From positions 1,178,001 through 1,242,000 of the forward strand of contig CM074696.1 of assembly GCA_037367355.1 (NCBI GenBank): a DNA stretch of 64,000 nt, in the 5' to 3' direction. Below the pieces are notes generated by a model. It was not told the DNA's origin. It did no database searches and saw only the letters and a list, made by a program, of their open reading frames with translations. Source of the DNA: Neoscytalidium dimidiatum. Taxonomy: Eukaryota > Ascomycota > Dothideomycetes > Botryosphaeriales > Botryosphaeriaceae. Both the position numbers and the translations under genes were made by a program. Below, piece after piece: positions 21,471 to 32,348 of this stretch. Each line of letters opens with the position of its first letter. Positions within the stretch are counted from its first letter, which is position 1.

Positions 21471-22905
21471 TCACAACGATTCAAATATCGCCCGCTTTCA
21501 AAGCCTACCTCGATCAGAGTCCTTTGTGGTTATGGTCTTTATGAGGATCCAAAGAGAAATTTGCAAGAGATAGACGGACTCCCCGTACATGACCCAGATC
21601 ACAATGTCCAAGACAGGAGTATCATTTTTTTTTTTTAAAAAAAAAAGAAAGTAGATCTTGACTCAAAACCAGAGTATGAGGCCTTATCCTACACCTGGCA
21701 ACAGGACCCGAAGAATCCAGCTCCTTCACCGACGGAGACGATAAATTGCGATGGTCAAGTGTTTCCCATCACCAGCAACATGGCTGATGCTCTGAGGAGA
21801 CTCTCGACCGTTATGCGAGACGTTCCCATCTGGATCGACGACGTGTACATCAGTTAGAATGACGTATGGGAAACGGAACAACCAGGTGAACATGATGAGA
21901 AGGATATATTCCACCGCCCGCGGAGTTGTCGTGTGGCTCGTCTCAACCATGCTCTCAGACGAATCGGACATTTTCGCGCCCTGGAGGAGGCTGGACATTA
22001 TGCAGAACCTGCCGCCTTTTGACAACGTCTCGACCGACGACCATCTTGATCTCAGTGGCACGATGAGAGCCCGGACAGGGTTCGAGGTGTACCTGACGGA
22101 CCTGATGAGCCTTGCAGACCTCTTCACCAAGTTGTGGTTCTCGAGGGTGTGGAAGATCCACGAGATCGTACTTGTGGACACACCACCGTGCACTGGTGCG
22201 CTTTCGAGATTCCCTGGCGGAAAATGTACGACGTGGCGCTGATAGTGACCGCGTTATTCAACAACATGAAGCCGACTGCGGCCGTCATGCGAGGCGATTA
22301 GACATCGGTGGGCGGGCGCTGTTCATGAAGCCCATAGCGTGGGCGGATGGACACCTTGACAAATACGACGAACACTACCTCCATGGCTTTCCCGTGGGAC
22401 GGACCTGGCCGGGCACGAACGAAAGAAATAAACTCGCAAAGAACTCTCCGCAGCTTCTCCGGGACATGTTGAGCGCATTGGGCGCGTCTTTGCGGAGGAT
22501 ATCAATATTGATGAAAGGATAGCGGGCATCCAAGCCAGACTTCAAGAGACTTGGGGAACGGATAACCACTAAAAGGTCTCTGTCGATCTCGGTGAGTCTT
22601 TGAGCTTTTTCGGATCGAGGTTCTTCAGAAGCTACAAGGGGCGCTCGCTATTCCGTAGCAAAGAGGGCTATGTCGGGCTGGGTCCGGAGTCCATGCAGAC
22701 TGGTGACGATGTATTTCTGCTCGACAATAATCATATTCCGTTTGTGTTACGACCTGTAGCCAACGGTGCTTACGAATTGGCCGGCGAAGCGTATGTCTAT
22801 GGGTTTATGGACGAGCAGGCAATGTATGAAGCTGGGGGGCAGATGAAAAGGGCAGTCAGAGATAGTGCGGAGACCGACCTATCTTGTAAGGAGACGGAGG
22901 CTTAA
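21471..22905 (+). pseudogene. Decayed HET-domain (heterokaryon incompatibility) gene
   Basis: Order and motifs of a HET protein are visible across several frames. An N-terminal FKYRPLS segment lies at about 21480. Then come YEALSYTWQQDP and CDGQVFPIT. PIWIDDVYIS is cut by an in-frame TAG at 21855-21857, where family members usually continue with Gln. Next are IYSTARGVVVWL, then LWFSRVWKIHEIVL at about 22130. The typical C-terminal part (EGYVGLGPESMQTGDDVFLL, PFVLRP, ELAGEAYVYGFMD) ends at 22905. A T10/A10 palindromic tract at about 21627-21648 and several frameshifts break the reading. HET domains trigger programmed cell death on non-self fusion. The stop is consistent with a C-to-T change such as RIP, but that is an inference from one position. 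Confidence 0.8.
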
Positions 22906-23245
22906 ACAAAAGAATATTACCTAGCAAGCTAGACAGCGCTTGAGCAGTTAAACCAGTCATCTGGATGGAAGCGGTGCTCGCTAAGATACTCTTAATACCG
23001 AGTTTATTCCCCAGCTTCTCACGAATAGGTCTATAGCGATGTCACTCTTCCATTCTTTCGGAATATCCCCGACTGAGATGTTAGTTGGTAATAGGGGCAG
23101 GGCTAACCCTTCGCTTGTCCCCGGCTGGTCCTCTACCCCTTCTACGCCCACACACGTCTATTTCAGTTAAACCTAGGCCTCTACGGACCTCCCTTTCATC
23201 GAGTAAACGACCTAAAAGGCAAAAGAGGCAGCGGGGCAAAAGACA
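22906..23245. other. Intergenic region between HET remnant and tRNA
   Basis: AT-rich to mixed sequence with no gene or repeat that I can support. Confidence 0.5.
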
Positions 23246-23330
23246 AGCGCCAACCCGGGATCGAACCGGGGACCTCGGGATGACTGCGATGTAACTGCAA
23301 TCCTACGCTCTACCGCTGAGCTATTGACGC
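23246..23330 (-). tRNA. tRNA-Cys(GCA) with a 13-nt intron
   Basis: On the minus strand the acceptor stem pairs GCGTCAA with TTGGCGC. The D stem GCTC/GAGC and T arm CCCGG-TTCGATC-CCGGG are intact, and discriminator U73 is the cysteine identity base. The loop reads TTGCAG, then the intron at 23282-23294, then A38. The anticodon is therefore GCA and the intron is at the canonical 37/38 position. The mature RNA is 72 nt with a five-base variable loop. One anticodon-stem pair is imperfect (A28-C42). TCTTTT follows the 3' end as a Pol III terminator. Confidence 0.85.
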
Positions 23331-24492
23331 TTACTGCTGAAAAGAGACATGCCTATGTGCATATATAACGAGTAAACGTAGTCAATTCGAGACCAACTAG
23401 ATGCGAATTGGAGGTTAACTAACATCGGACTTAGAAGGAACTGCTGGTCAACTCATCATTATTGTAATGTTCTCAGTTCGATCTTCGACGGGCGCTTTTT
23501 CTTTGTTCCGGCCTCTTTTATTGCTCTTTGGGGGCTCGGTGCCTGCTGAGGCGACGGTTGCGGAGCAGATTGCGGAGCACGGGCAATGTTGGTTACAGGA
23601 GCACATTCATTGGTCTCTGATAGGCGGGTTTGTTGGACACGAGCTCGAGATGGGACAAAAGAAGTCTCGAGCGAACGTGATCTGACCGTTTTTGCAGTTC
23701 TTAGCTCGTTCCATGGCCAAACACAAACCCTTCTGTGGCGCAAGAACTTGGTTCCAGCCAATCAAATGGCTCGCTTCTCGAGGCGGGGGAGGAAATTCAC
23801 ATCGCAGACCCTTATCTCTTCGCGGAATGCGGATATAGCGCTATCAATACCGGATCAAAAAGGCGTCTGTTAACGGTCCGTCATCTGCCTCGATGCGGTT
23901 TGCGGTTGCTGGCAGGGCGACTCTTGCAAAGAGCTGATGCTCTCCGCGCAGGCGGGCCCACTGTGCCACCTCGTCTAAATAGGAGCGATCAAGCATGTGA
24001 AGTCGAGGGCGGATGCAACGTTCTGTGCAACACGTCTGCAGTGATAGTCGAGGCGATGAGCCAATGCTCGCGGCAAAGCCGCAATGATCACGAGTAAAAG
24101 TGGCGTTGCGCATCGCAATTGGGCCAATCTCGGGGCGGAAGGGCGTTGCAGTCTCGGCCGGGCACCGGGGAGCAGATGGAGATGGAGACGGAGGGCCGTG
24201 TGTGGCTGGGGCGCTGCTGAGGGTTGCGCGTCGTCCGGATACTCCGCCCTCTGGCTGTGATGCAAGGTGCATCCATGAGCTGCGACACGGTAGACTCCCG
24301 CCCTTCGACGCCGATCCTTCTTTTCCACGCCTTCTGCCCTTTCCGCATCTAAATGTCCAGTTTCCCATCCTCGACCGAGCCGCTGCTGCTGCGATACTGC
24401 AACACCGCTTTCGACCCGCACTGAGCACCGCCCGCACGCTTCTCTCCCGCATCCACCTCGCTCGCTCTGTCACTCTCCTCCCGCCTCGACTC
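23331..24492. other. Intergenic region upstream of the Golgi pH regulator gene
   Basis: No supportable gene. The frame of the downstream CDS stays open for about 390 bases upstream of 24493 but contains no ATG and no conserved-looking sequence, so it is treated as leader. Confidence 0.5.
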
Positions 24493-26209
24493 ATGCTGCC
24501 AACGGCCAACGACTGCGATGACTGCGTCCCCGACTACATGCGCCGCTCGGCGTCGCGGACCTTCTTCTCGTGCCTGCCCTTCATCACCACCTTCCTGATC
24601 GCCGCCCTCGTCGTGCACCACCGCCTGTTCCCGCTGCTCTCGGGCTCCAAGCAGGCCGCCTCGCCACACCACGAATCGCACTCGCCCACGACCGCTGTCG
24701 CCTTCCGCGAGCCATGGAAAAGGAGATTCGCCGCCCCGTCGGCCCAGCGCGTCGCCGGCCTGGTCTTCTCCACCAACGTCGCCCTGAGCGCCGTGCTGGT
24801 CGAGCTGATCCTCTGCGAGATCTCCAACGCGCTGAACCCTGCCGCCCGCGGCCTCGCCCTGCGGATCACGCTCACGCTGCTGCTCTTCCTGCTCATCCTG
24901 GTCACACCGGCGCTGGAGATCCATTCGGTCATCTCTGCGGGGGGATGGAGCTTCACCGAGGGCAAAGGGAGGATCAAGGTCGCCTGGCTGCTGGAGGGGA
25001 TCGGCATGGCGCTCTGGCTGCTGGGATTCTGGTGGCTGGGCGAAGGACTGCTCGGCAGCTACCTGCACGAGAAAAGCTACGTGAACAAGCACAGCTTCAG
25101 CGAGGGCTGCCTCGAGCGCATTGGCGTAATCGGCGTCAGCCTGATGGCCAGCCTGGCCGGCTTTGCCGCCGTCAGTTCGCTGTGGCAGAACTTTGGCGTC
25201 AAACAAAAGATGGTACGTTTCGCGACGCAGCATTGTGAAACCCGGCCGTTTTGGAAAATCCGTCTGGGGTAGCCATGTCCCGACTTGAACCCGTCACTGA
25301 CGAAGACGCTCTTTTATGCAGATCACTGAGGCAGACATCGCCCGGAAGCAGGCCGGCCTCGACGCAACCAACGACATGCTGCAGGCAAAGCAGAGCCGGC
25401 TGCGCGCGGTGCAGCGGCGGCTGTCGGAGAACCCGCAGGAGGGCTTCATGACGCGCGTGATCGGGAGCATTCGCGGCAACGCGGAGCACCAGGAGCGCCA
25501 GAGTCTGCTGCTCGAGATTTCGGGCCTGGAGACCATGGCGGCCGGCCTGTCCAACTCGCTTCTGGCCATGCAGAGCCGCCGTGCGGCCCAGCAGCGCGCC
25601 CGCACCCCGGTCGGCCACCTGCTCAACGCCTTCTCGTACGGCTTCTCGATCTACTGCCTGTACCGCATCGGCGCGACCACGTTGACCACGTTCCGGCGGT
25701 TCCACGCGCCCGAGACCAGCTTCTCGAACAGCGACCCCATCAACAACATCCTCGCCCTGCTCGCCAAGCACTGGGACCCTTCGCTCGACCGCGCGGCGTG
25801 GTCGCGCCAGATCTCGTTCCTGCTGGCCGGCGTCATGCTGCTGGCGTCCTTCAACAGCGTGCTGCAGACGTTCCTGCTGTTCACGCGCCTGGCGCCCGGC
25901 CTGCTGCAGCACGCCCGCTCCAACATCGCCCTCATCATCTCCCAGATCTCGGCGACGTACGTCATCAGCTCCGCCCTGCTCCTGCGCTCCAACCTGCCGC
26001 CCGAGTACCGCGGCGTCATCAGCGAGGCCCTCGGCGCACCGCTCGAGCCCGGCTTCGTCGAGCGCTGGTTCGAGGCCTGGTTCCTGGCCGCCTGCGCCGC
26101 CTCGGCGGTCGGCATTTGGTTGGGGAAGAAGGTGAGGTTGGGTGGGGATTGGGGGGATGTGGACGATGATTTTGCAGAGGGGGATGTTGAGATGGGGAAG
26201 ATGAGTTGA
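24493..26209 (+). CDS. Golgi pH regulator (GPHR/GTG) family membrane protein
   Basis: Exons 24493-25212 and 25322-26209, phase-0 junction, 535 aa; the intron is 109 nt. The first exon carries five or six hydrophobic spans, including a conserved-looking RTFFSCLPFITTF start and LLEGIGMALWLLGFWWLGE. After it comes a cytosolic coiled-coil loop (ITEADIARKQAGLDATNDML...). Three or four further spans follow, ending in the ABA-GPCR-like half with YGFSIYCLYRI and ISQISATYVISSALLLRSNLPPEYR (split here for length). The family conducts anions and acidifies the Golgi lumen in animals; plant members were proposed as ABA receptors. The fungal role is inferred. Codon usage is strongly GC-biased. Confidence 0.88.
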
Positions 26210-26958
26210 TGATGATGACAATGATGATGAAGAAGAAGAAGAAGAGGAGGAGGAGGAGGAGGAGGAGGAGGAGGAGGAGGAGCATTGATTGTGTCTCTCT
26301 TTCTGTTTGTCGTTATTCTACCACATTTGTTCCGGGGGGGTTTTTTTTTTCCTCCCTGGGGTCACGGAATCTATTATAATTGTACAACAAAAAGGGGGAG
26401 GGGATTGGGGAGATGGCCCGACGACCGTTTTCTCATCTGATGGCAAAAGGCGATGAATGCTGCATAAGCGATGGCTGGGCCTTGCGTTATGTATGTACAG
26501 TGCAGTACTACATCTGCATGGGAACATAGATCAAAAAATAGATGATCCGCTAATACTAATTTCGTCTGGCTGGAGACGATCGCGATTGTGAGCTGTATGA
26601 CACTTGGTATCGATTTCCTGTATGAGGCTCGGCGGGGAAGTGCCGGGCCGGGGAGTAGCTTAGCAAGGATGATGACGTCTGTTACTCTCCGTGACGATTC
26701 CTCCAGCCGATTTTGGCGGTTGATGGGTGGGTCTCCACTGCATGCCTGTCGTCGAACCGTGGTCGCGGCGATGTCATACAGGTCGATCTGATCGAAGGGA
26801 CCGACGTGACGTCATGAGTTCAGATATATTGATAGAAGAAGGCGGGCTGGTGTGCTGGTATGTACACGACAGGACATCCAGCTGCAACCTACACGCTTCT
26901 CTGCAACCCAAAAGACCGATTTTTTCCGGAACCAAAAACAAAGTCCTCTAGGGCCGAA
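26210..26958. other. Intergenic region with GAT/GAA/GGA microsatellite
   Basis: A purine-rich trinucleotide tract at about 26209-26282 follows the stop codon, with its GAT-to-GAA-to-GGA units in order. The remainder shows no gene. The last 150 bases are the probable promoter of the small gene at 26959. Confidence 0.6.
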
Positions 26959-27271
26959 ATGCCTCACTCCAAGACTCCCGGCGGTCAGGCTCCCAGCGAG
27001 AAGTTCCTGAAGCAGCAGGCTCAATGTACGCTCTTAACCATATGATCCCATAGAACACCGCCGGCTGGATTCGAATGTGCTAATATTTGGTGATTCAGCC
27101 CACGGCTTCGGCGCTGACAACGCGCCAGCGCACAAGGAGGGTGGCGCACCGGCTGATGCACCTGTTGCGGGCGACTCGTACACGTCTAATGTCGGCATCC
27201 AGTCTAGCACCAACCAGCCTGGTGAGCAAGGCAACATCGGCCAGAAGATCAACGAGAGGCCTGCGCAATAG
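26959..27271 (+). CDS. Small conserved-looking hypothetical protein, 79 aa
   Basis: Exons 26959-27025 and 27099-27271; the 73-nt intron has a perfect TGCTAAT branch site and CAG acceptor, and joins frame. The protein starts MPHSKTPGGQAPSEKFLKQ and is wholly hydrophilic, rich in Gly, Ala, Gln and Asn, with no signal peptide or membrane span, so it is probably disordered. I recognise no domain. The well-formed intron and even codon use are the main support that it is a real gene. Confidence 0.6.
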
Positions 27272-27729
27272 ACGAGAAATAATGATGGGTATGGGAACTG
27301 TATTATCGACGGGAATGGATTTACGAGTCATGAATAGATGAAAACCTTATCTAACATTTGCGTAGAAGCGTGGCATGTGAACAGTCTCTGACGGAATCGC
27401 TCGTGCTTAGAGTTGCGGCTTCGCGGCTCGCGTGAACCTTTTCTGAACTTCTCAAGTCTTGAACAACACAACACTGCGTGATACGCGTTAGACTTTAGGA
27501 AAGGTCAATCAGGTCACGAAGATCGCAAGTTCGATCCAAACGATGCTGTTCAAAATATTTACATTGAAGTTCGAAGTATTTCGACGATTGCGTGTTAACG
27601 TCTACCGCGATCGCACATGTATGATTCTTTCTCAAACCATCCACATCTATAGTCCTCTCTCTAATCGTTGCTCGATTCCCAAACAAAGACATTCCACCAT
27701 GCGTTCCATTCCATCCGTTCGCTATGCAT
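27272..27729. other. Convergent intergenic region
   Basis: Between the stop of the small gene and the stop of the GH17 gene; 3' UTRs expected. A B-box-like AGTTCGATCC at about 27530 has no matching tRNA around it. Confidence 0.5.
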
Positions 27730-28608
27730 TTAAGGGCAGTTGAGGTCGAAGAGAGCACCGAAGTTGTCGTCGACGACGCCGAAGTCCTGAGCCTCGGTGG
27801 AGGTGTCGTGGAGGGTGTACCACCAGATGGAGTAGGAGGAAGCGTACTTGCACAGGACGGCATCCCAGAAGGTCTTTGCGTTGTCCTTATTGGCAACGGA
27901 GTTGCCGAAGTTGGGGCCGGCGGTAGGCCAGCCGGTCTCGGTGATCCAGAGGTGGGCGTTGGGGTTGTACTGGTTGATGAAGTTCTGAGTCTCGTCGAGA
28001 GCGGCCTGGAAGGTCTGCTGCGCCTGATCGGGCGTCACACCCTGCCAGTAGGGGTAGGCATCAACACCGACGAAGTCGACTGCCTGGATCAGGTCGGCCG
28101 AGCTGGCGTTCCAGGCGTTGTAAGTGTCGACGTGACCGACCCAGATGCCCTTGCCACCGTACTTGTCCTGCGAAATCATGCCACGCACGTCGTACACCTG
28201 CTCCGCCAGACGCCACGACTTGGTGTCGCCACGGTACAGGTCCTCGCTACCGACTGAGACAGCAGAGATCCAGTCGACACCGTACTTGGAGATGGCAGCC
28301 TCGAGGGCGGCCTTCTCGGCGCTGTAGTGGGCGTCGTCCTCGGTCCAGATGCCAACCAGGAGCTGGATGCCGGCCTCTTTGGCGGCGGGGACGGCCAGGT
28401 CGAGGGTGTTGCAGTCGCTGGCGGCGTAGACACGCACGTCCTTGAAGTTGCCGGGCAGGTTCTTCATGCCCTTGAAGTCCTGGGCCCATTGGGCTTGGGT
28501 CTTACAGGTGCCATCGGCATTCTGGGCACCAATGTTGAAGCCCTTGCGGAAGGCGCTGGCCAGAGGGGCGGCGCCAGCAAGGAGGACGGCGGCGTTGGTG
28601 AATCTCAT
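27730..28608 (-). CDS. Secreted GH17 beta-1,3-glucanase/transglycosidase
   Basis: Intronless frame of 292 aa from the ATG at 28608. The signal peptide is about residues 1-19 (LLAGAAPLASA, cut before FRKGFN). The GH17 barrel carries the acid/base Glu122 in SVGSED and the nucleophile Glu224 in WITETGWP, plus FVGVDAYPYW. These enzymes cut or rearrange cell-wall beta-1,3-glucan in the wall or periplasm. There is no C-terminal GPI signal (it ends DLNCP), so it is probably soluble or wall-trapped. The residue before the acid/base is Ser where clan GH-A usually has Asn. Length is normal for short fungal members of the Bgl2/Scw type. Confidence 0.92.
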   Translation of the reverse strand: MRFTNAAVLLAGAAPLASAFRKGFNIGAQNADGTCKTQAQWAQDFKGMKNLPGNFKDVRVYAASDCNTLDLAVPAAKEAGIQLLVGIWTEDDAHYSAEKAALEAAISKYGVDWISAVSVGSEDLYRGDTKSWRLAEQVYDVRGMISQDKYGGKGIWVGHVDTYNAWNASSADLIQAVDFVGVDAYPYWQGVTPDQAQQTFQAALDETQNFINQYNPNAHLWITETGWPTAGPNFGNSVANKDNAKTFWDAVLCKYASSYSIWWYTLHDTSTEAQDFGVVDDNFGALFDLNCP

Positions 28609-29802
28609 TATGAGGGAATTAAGATATTAAACGATTGGCTTGAACTGGTACAATAACGAAGGACTACGGTAAGAATTGACCGTGGAGAACGAGAGGGCCG
28701 TTGAAGGATGGAGAGAAAGCGGGAGGGAGATGTGCGGCCTTAAGAAGGCATAAATAGAAACGACGGCATGCCGCCATGGCTGGATGTGGTGTGGACCGAG
28801 CCCACGCCGATGATCAGCTGCAGGGGTGTGCGGACGGCATCCCTGCTTGCCATCGGGCTAATCTCGTAAAGGCGGAGGCCCGTCGAGCGAATGGACGGAA
28901 AAGGGCAGCGGAAAAAGGAGACAATGAGACAGGAGAAACAGTATTTCCTGCTGCTCGGGGCAGCGGCAGGCCCGAGGCTGGCATGGTCCGCGGGCCTGCG
29001 GCATGGTGGGCGTTGGTGTCGGGAGAGGCACGGCAGCTTGAGGCTGTGCCAGCCTCTCCCGGAGCGCCACCGCGCCCCATCAGCCTTGAGCGAGATTGGC
29101 TGCTTCTCCTGATGCTTGTCCACGGGATGGCCGGGAATGGGCTGGACCAGAGCGAGTGACGTACATCCTACGATCCGTGGTCAACGGTTGGTCCCGCTCG
29201 GAATTACTATGTGCAATAGTCTGTCTGCCTCCTCGGCTGCTCTCTGGTCTGACGGTGCGACGCCGGCTGCAGCGTTGTGGAGCTGAAAATGCGACCCAGC
29301 TGCGCGAACGATGGCGTCGCCATGCAGGCCTTCCAGAAATTCCAGCTGTTGGCGTGGACCTGGGGGATTGCCAGCTAATCCTACACCAGTCAGGCGGCTG
29401 TTGCGGAGAAGGCCTTGATGTTCGGAGATGAAAGGACGTTGCGACGGAGAACAGCCCAGGCCTTGGAGCCCCATTGACCAAGGGGCATGAGTCGCATGGA
29501 TCAAAACACGCCCGATGTGCTCCCTTCTCCCTTCTGTCGACACCTCTACTTCTATTCATATCTATCGGACCATTCTACGCAAATTTCGTGTCTACCGCTT
29601 TTGATGGGTCTTCTATTTTTCAACATGATCTCTCTCGAATTTGGGAAACAGCCCGTAGGATTCGGTTAAGCGAATGTTCCAGAACCCCAGGACAACATTC
29701 TGGTTCCGAATTGGAAAGATCCGCGAGTTGCATTCCTCGGCGGTTCTGGTCTTGGTCTTGGTCTTGTTCTCACGGGTCCGAGTGCTCCAAGCTCGTAGGG
29801 CT
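28609..29802. other. Promoter of GH17 gene and 3' flank of PAQR gene
   Basis: About 1.2 kb without a gene. No frame has recognisable content. A TTGGTC repeat near 29745-29770 is a short simple repeat. Confidence 0.5.
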
Positions 29803-30845
29803 TCACCACCACGGAACATCAAGCAAGTGCAGCCGATTGGACTGGACATAGGGCTGACTGTGCTGAAAATCGAAAGCTTTGATCAAGCCAGCCAGGTGGG
29901 TGGCTGCAGCGCACAGCACCAAGACATGGAAAATCTGGTGAGAGCTACCCCAGATGTCAAAGCGGCCCGGCCAAATGCGCTCGGGGAATCGGGCCTGGAC
30001 TCTGTGAGCAGGCTATCTTGAACGCTTGTCATGGCAGATCTTACGGCATAGATGGCAGCACCAGCAATATACATGAGTCCATGCGCGACGAGCCAATCGA
30101 GGGCGATCCTTTCCCTCAAGGCTCGGAGTCCGTATAGGTTCAGACCGCTCATGACGGGGAATACAGCTGACAGGCCGAGACCGACGAACATGGCAGCTCG
30201 TATAGGACGGAACGCTGGACAGCGAAATTTGTCGGACACGGCAGCAATGGCACAGGCAATGCTGTTGGTCGTGATCTGGGCACTGTCAGCGCTACGGCTT
30301 TCCACCCCAGAGAAGAGCGCTCGTCGGCGCACCATGATCCAATAAAATCTCACATAGCTCGGATGCTCCAGGAGACCATAGTAGACACTGGGGATGAAGC
30401 TCCCCCAAATGAGGAAGACAATGCCCATGTAGTCCAGCTTGTTTCCAAGTCTCTGGACTTGGGGCGAATGGTTGCTCGTCAGGTGGAAGGTGGCACTCAT
30501 TCCAAGACAGATGGCAGCGCCCAGGAAGAAGCAGCCGAACATGACCATATCCTCGTGGGTAGCGGTGTCGTAGCGTGGTCTGAGAGCACTGTAGAGGGCG
30601 TAGCCTCCGAGGATCGCAAGGACAGAGCCCAGCAGATGGGTGTAGACATTGACAGTCTCATTGTGCAAGTAGAACAAGCTTTTGGCGGACTTGCGATAAG
30701 AATAGGAAGCAGGGCGGTAGCCACTCTGAATGTAGTGGTTGTCTTGCTGCCAAGGGTGAATTTCGTGCCAGAGCAGGGTCAGGCGATCCTTGACGCGGTG
30801 CTCAGCGCTGCCAACGGCGCCGGCAGCGCTCTTTGCCGTATCCAT
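29803..30845 (-). CDS. PAQR/ADIPOR-family seven-helix membrane protein (hemolysin III fold)
   Basis: Three exons, 30845-30333, 30275-30045 and 29994-29803, encode 311 aa; introns are 57 and 50 nt. The conserved order is visible: WHEIHPWQQDNHYIQSGYRP, the N-terminal signature ETVNVYTHLLG, the helix-2 motif SATFHLTSNHSP, KLDYMGI with the conserved Asp, and helix-7 HQIFHVLVLCAA with paired His. The His, Ser and Asp positions form the zinc site of the family. Fungal members (Izh type) act in sterol/zinc homeostasis and as receptors; the exact ligand is not inferable. Splicing of the last intron replaces an unrelated tail by RFPERIWPGRFDIWGSSHQ, which confirms it. It is divergent from the CSN8-like gene, 423 bp apart. 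Confidence 0.9.
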
Positions 30846-31268
30846 GGGCAGAGAGAGGTGTACTTGCTTCCAGCATTCTGGTTGAGAAATGGGTAAAGTG
30901 TTGGGCGCGACAGGCCACAGCGAAAGACCCGCAGACCACAGCCTGACTCGTGCGGGCCTCGGAAGGCGCCATGTGAAATGTCCGCCGCTGGCTATCAGGC
31001 TGTGCCTGCCCGTCATCGGCGGCAGTGACGTGACGCGGACGCGGACGCGACCCGCGCCTGCGTCCAACACCAGTGCCAGTGCCAGTGCCAGTGCCAGTGC
31101 CAGTGCCAGTGCCATTGTCATTGCCAGTGCTCCGCCGCCCCTCCGTCCATTGCAGTGCCGCGTCCCTGACACTCCAACACCAAACTCCGCCCTGCCCCTC
31201 ACCTCGCCGCCCGCTCTACCGCGTTGCACGGGCGCTGTGGGCCTGCACGCCGCGCAGAACCACCGACA
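30846..31268. other. Bidirectional promoter with CCAGTG hexamer repeat
   Basis: 423 bp between two divergent start codons. It carries about seven copies of a GTGCCA hexamer at about 31068-31112 and is otherwise C-rich toward 31268. No gene. Confidence 0.6.
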
Positions 31269-32348
31269 ATGAGCACGCAGCAGAGGCCGGTCGGCCGCCG
31301 TGGCCCGTCGATGCAATGGAGCAGGCTCAAGCCAGGCCCTGCTGATCCGCTCGAGGCATACGGCCTGCCATCCAAGGGCGAGACAAGGAAAGCCCTGGCC
31401 ATTGACCGCCTCTGCAGTCTGTGCTAATCCCCCTCCAGGCTCAATGACTTCCGTGCTCAAGAGAGCTACTACAACAAAATCGTCGACCGCTACATGAAGT
31501 TCTGTGCTGCTTCAGGCGGCGGCGAGAGGCTGGCCGAGCAGTTTGCCGCCATGTCCGTGTCTGACACCCACCAGACTCCGGCCCCGAAAGTATCTGCGAC
31601 CCCCTCCTCCCAAGACTTTGTGAAGCGCGCCTCTCCCTCTGTGGCCCCGCCTGGGACCGCGCCGCTCACGTCCTCGTCCAGCCGTCCAACTAAGCGTGAC
31701 GCCTCGCAGACGCTCGAGTCGCCCTCGATCCCCGCCCGCGATACCACCGCTGAGCTCGCCATCGTCCTGTCTGCCATGCGCAAGCTCCGCGAAGCCCTCG
31801 TTGCTTCCCACCGTACCGACCACTTCGCCCAACGCGCCTACATCTTCATCATCCACGCTGCCATCCTGACAAAATCCTGGGAATCTTACCTACCTGCTCT
31901 GCGTTACCTGTTGTATGATATCCACACCCACACGCCCATGGCAAGCTCTGAGTTCAACGAATTCGCCGGCTACTACATACTCGATCTGGCTTGTCGTCAG
32001 GGCGAGCTCGCTTCAGCCTTCGCGCACAGGTCACGCCTAGGTTTCGCCTACTCGGACCCCACCGGCCGTGTAGATCGCCTGCTCCGAGCGCTGGTCATGG
32101 ATGACTGGACCAGTTTCTGGCAGTTGCACAAGCTGGTCGACGGCTACCAGAAGCGCATCATAGAGTTCAAAGAAGAGGACATCAGAAGCCACGCCCTCAA
32201 GTGCATCGGGAGGAGCTACTTCGGTGCCGAAAAGGGGTATATCGAAAAGTGCACTGGCAAAGATTGGGATCAACTCGTAAAGAGCGGGGTCGGGTGGGAG
32301 CTTCAAGAGGGGGATAGAGTCATCATCCGCCGCCCAAAGGCAAGGTGA
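31269..32348 (+). CDS. CSN8/PSMD8/eIF3K-like protein
   Basis: Model: exons 31269-31387 and 31439-32348, 342 aa. Exon 1 gives an N-terminus with WSRLKPGPADPLEAYGLP. Exon 2 starts LNDFRAQESYYNKIVDRYM and continues through a Ser/Pro-rich linker into a helical domain (FAQRAYIFIIHAAILTKSW, FNEFAGYYILDLACRQGE) and a PCI/winged-helix-like end (ALKCIGRSYFGAEKGYIEK). The helical part suggests the CSN8/PSMD8/eIF3K fold of proteasome-lid, signalosome or eIF3 subunits; the specific complex is uncertain. The 51-nt intron has a TGCTAAT branch site and CAG acceptor, but its donor reads GAAAGC instead of GT. Reading through meets a stop. A weak GT donor at 31307 would also keep frame but removes coding-like residues. 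Confidence 0.72.

Noticed and set aside
27500..27550. Possible tRNA because of a B-box-like AGTTCGATCC
   Set aside because: No acceptor, D or anticodon arms pair around it.
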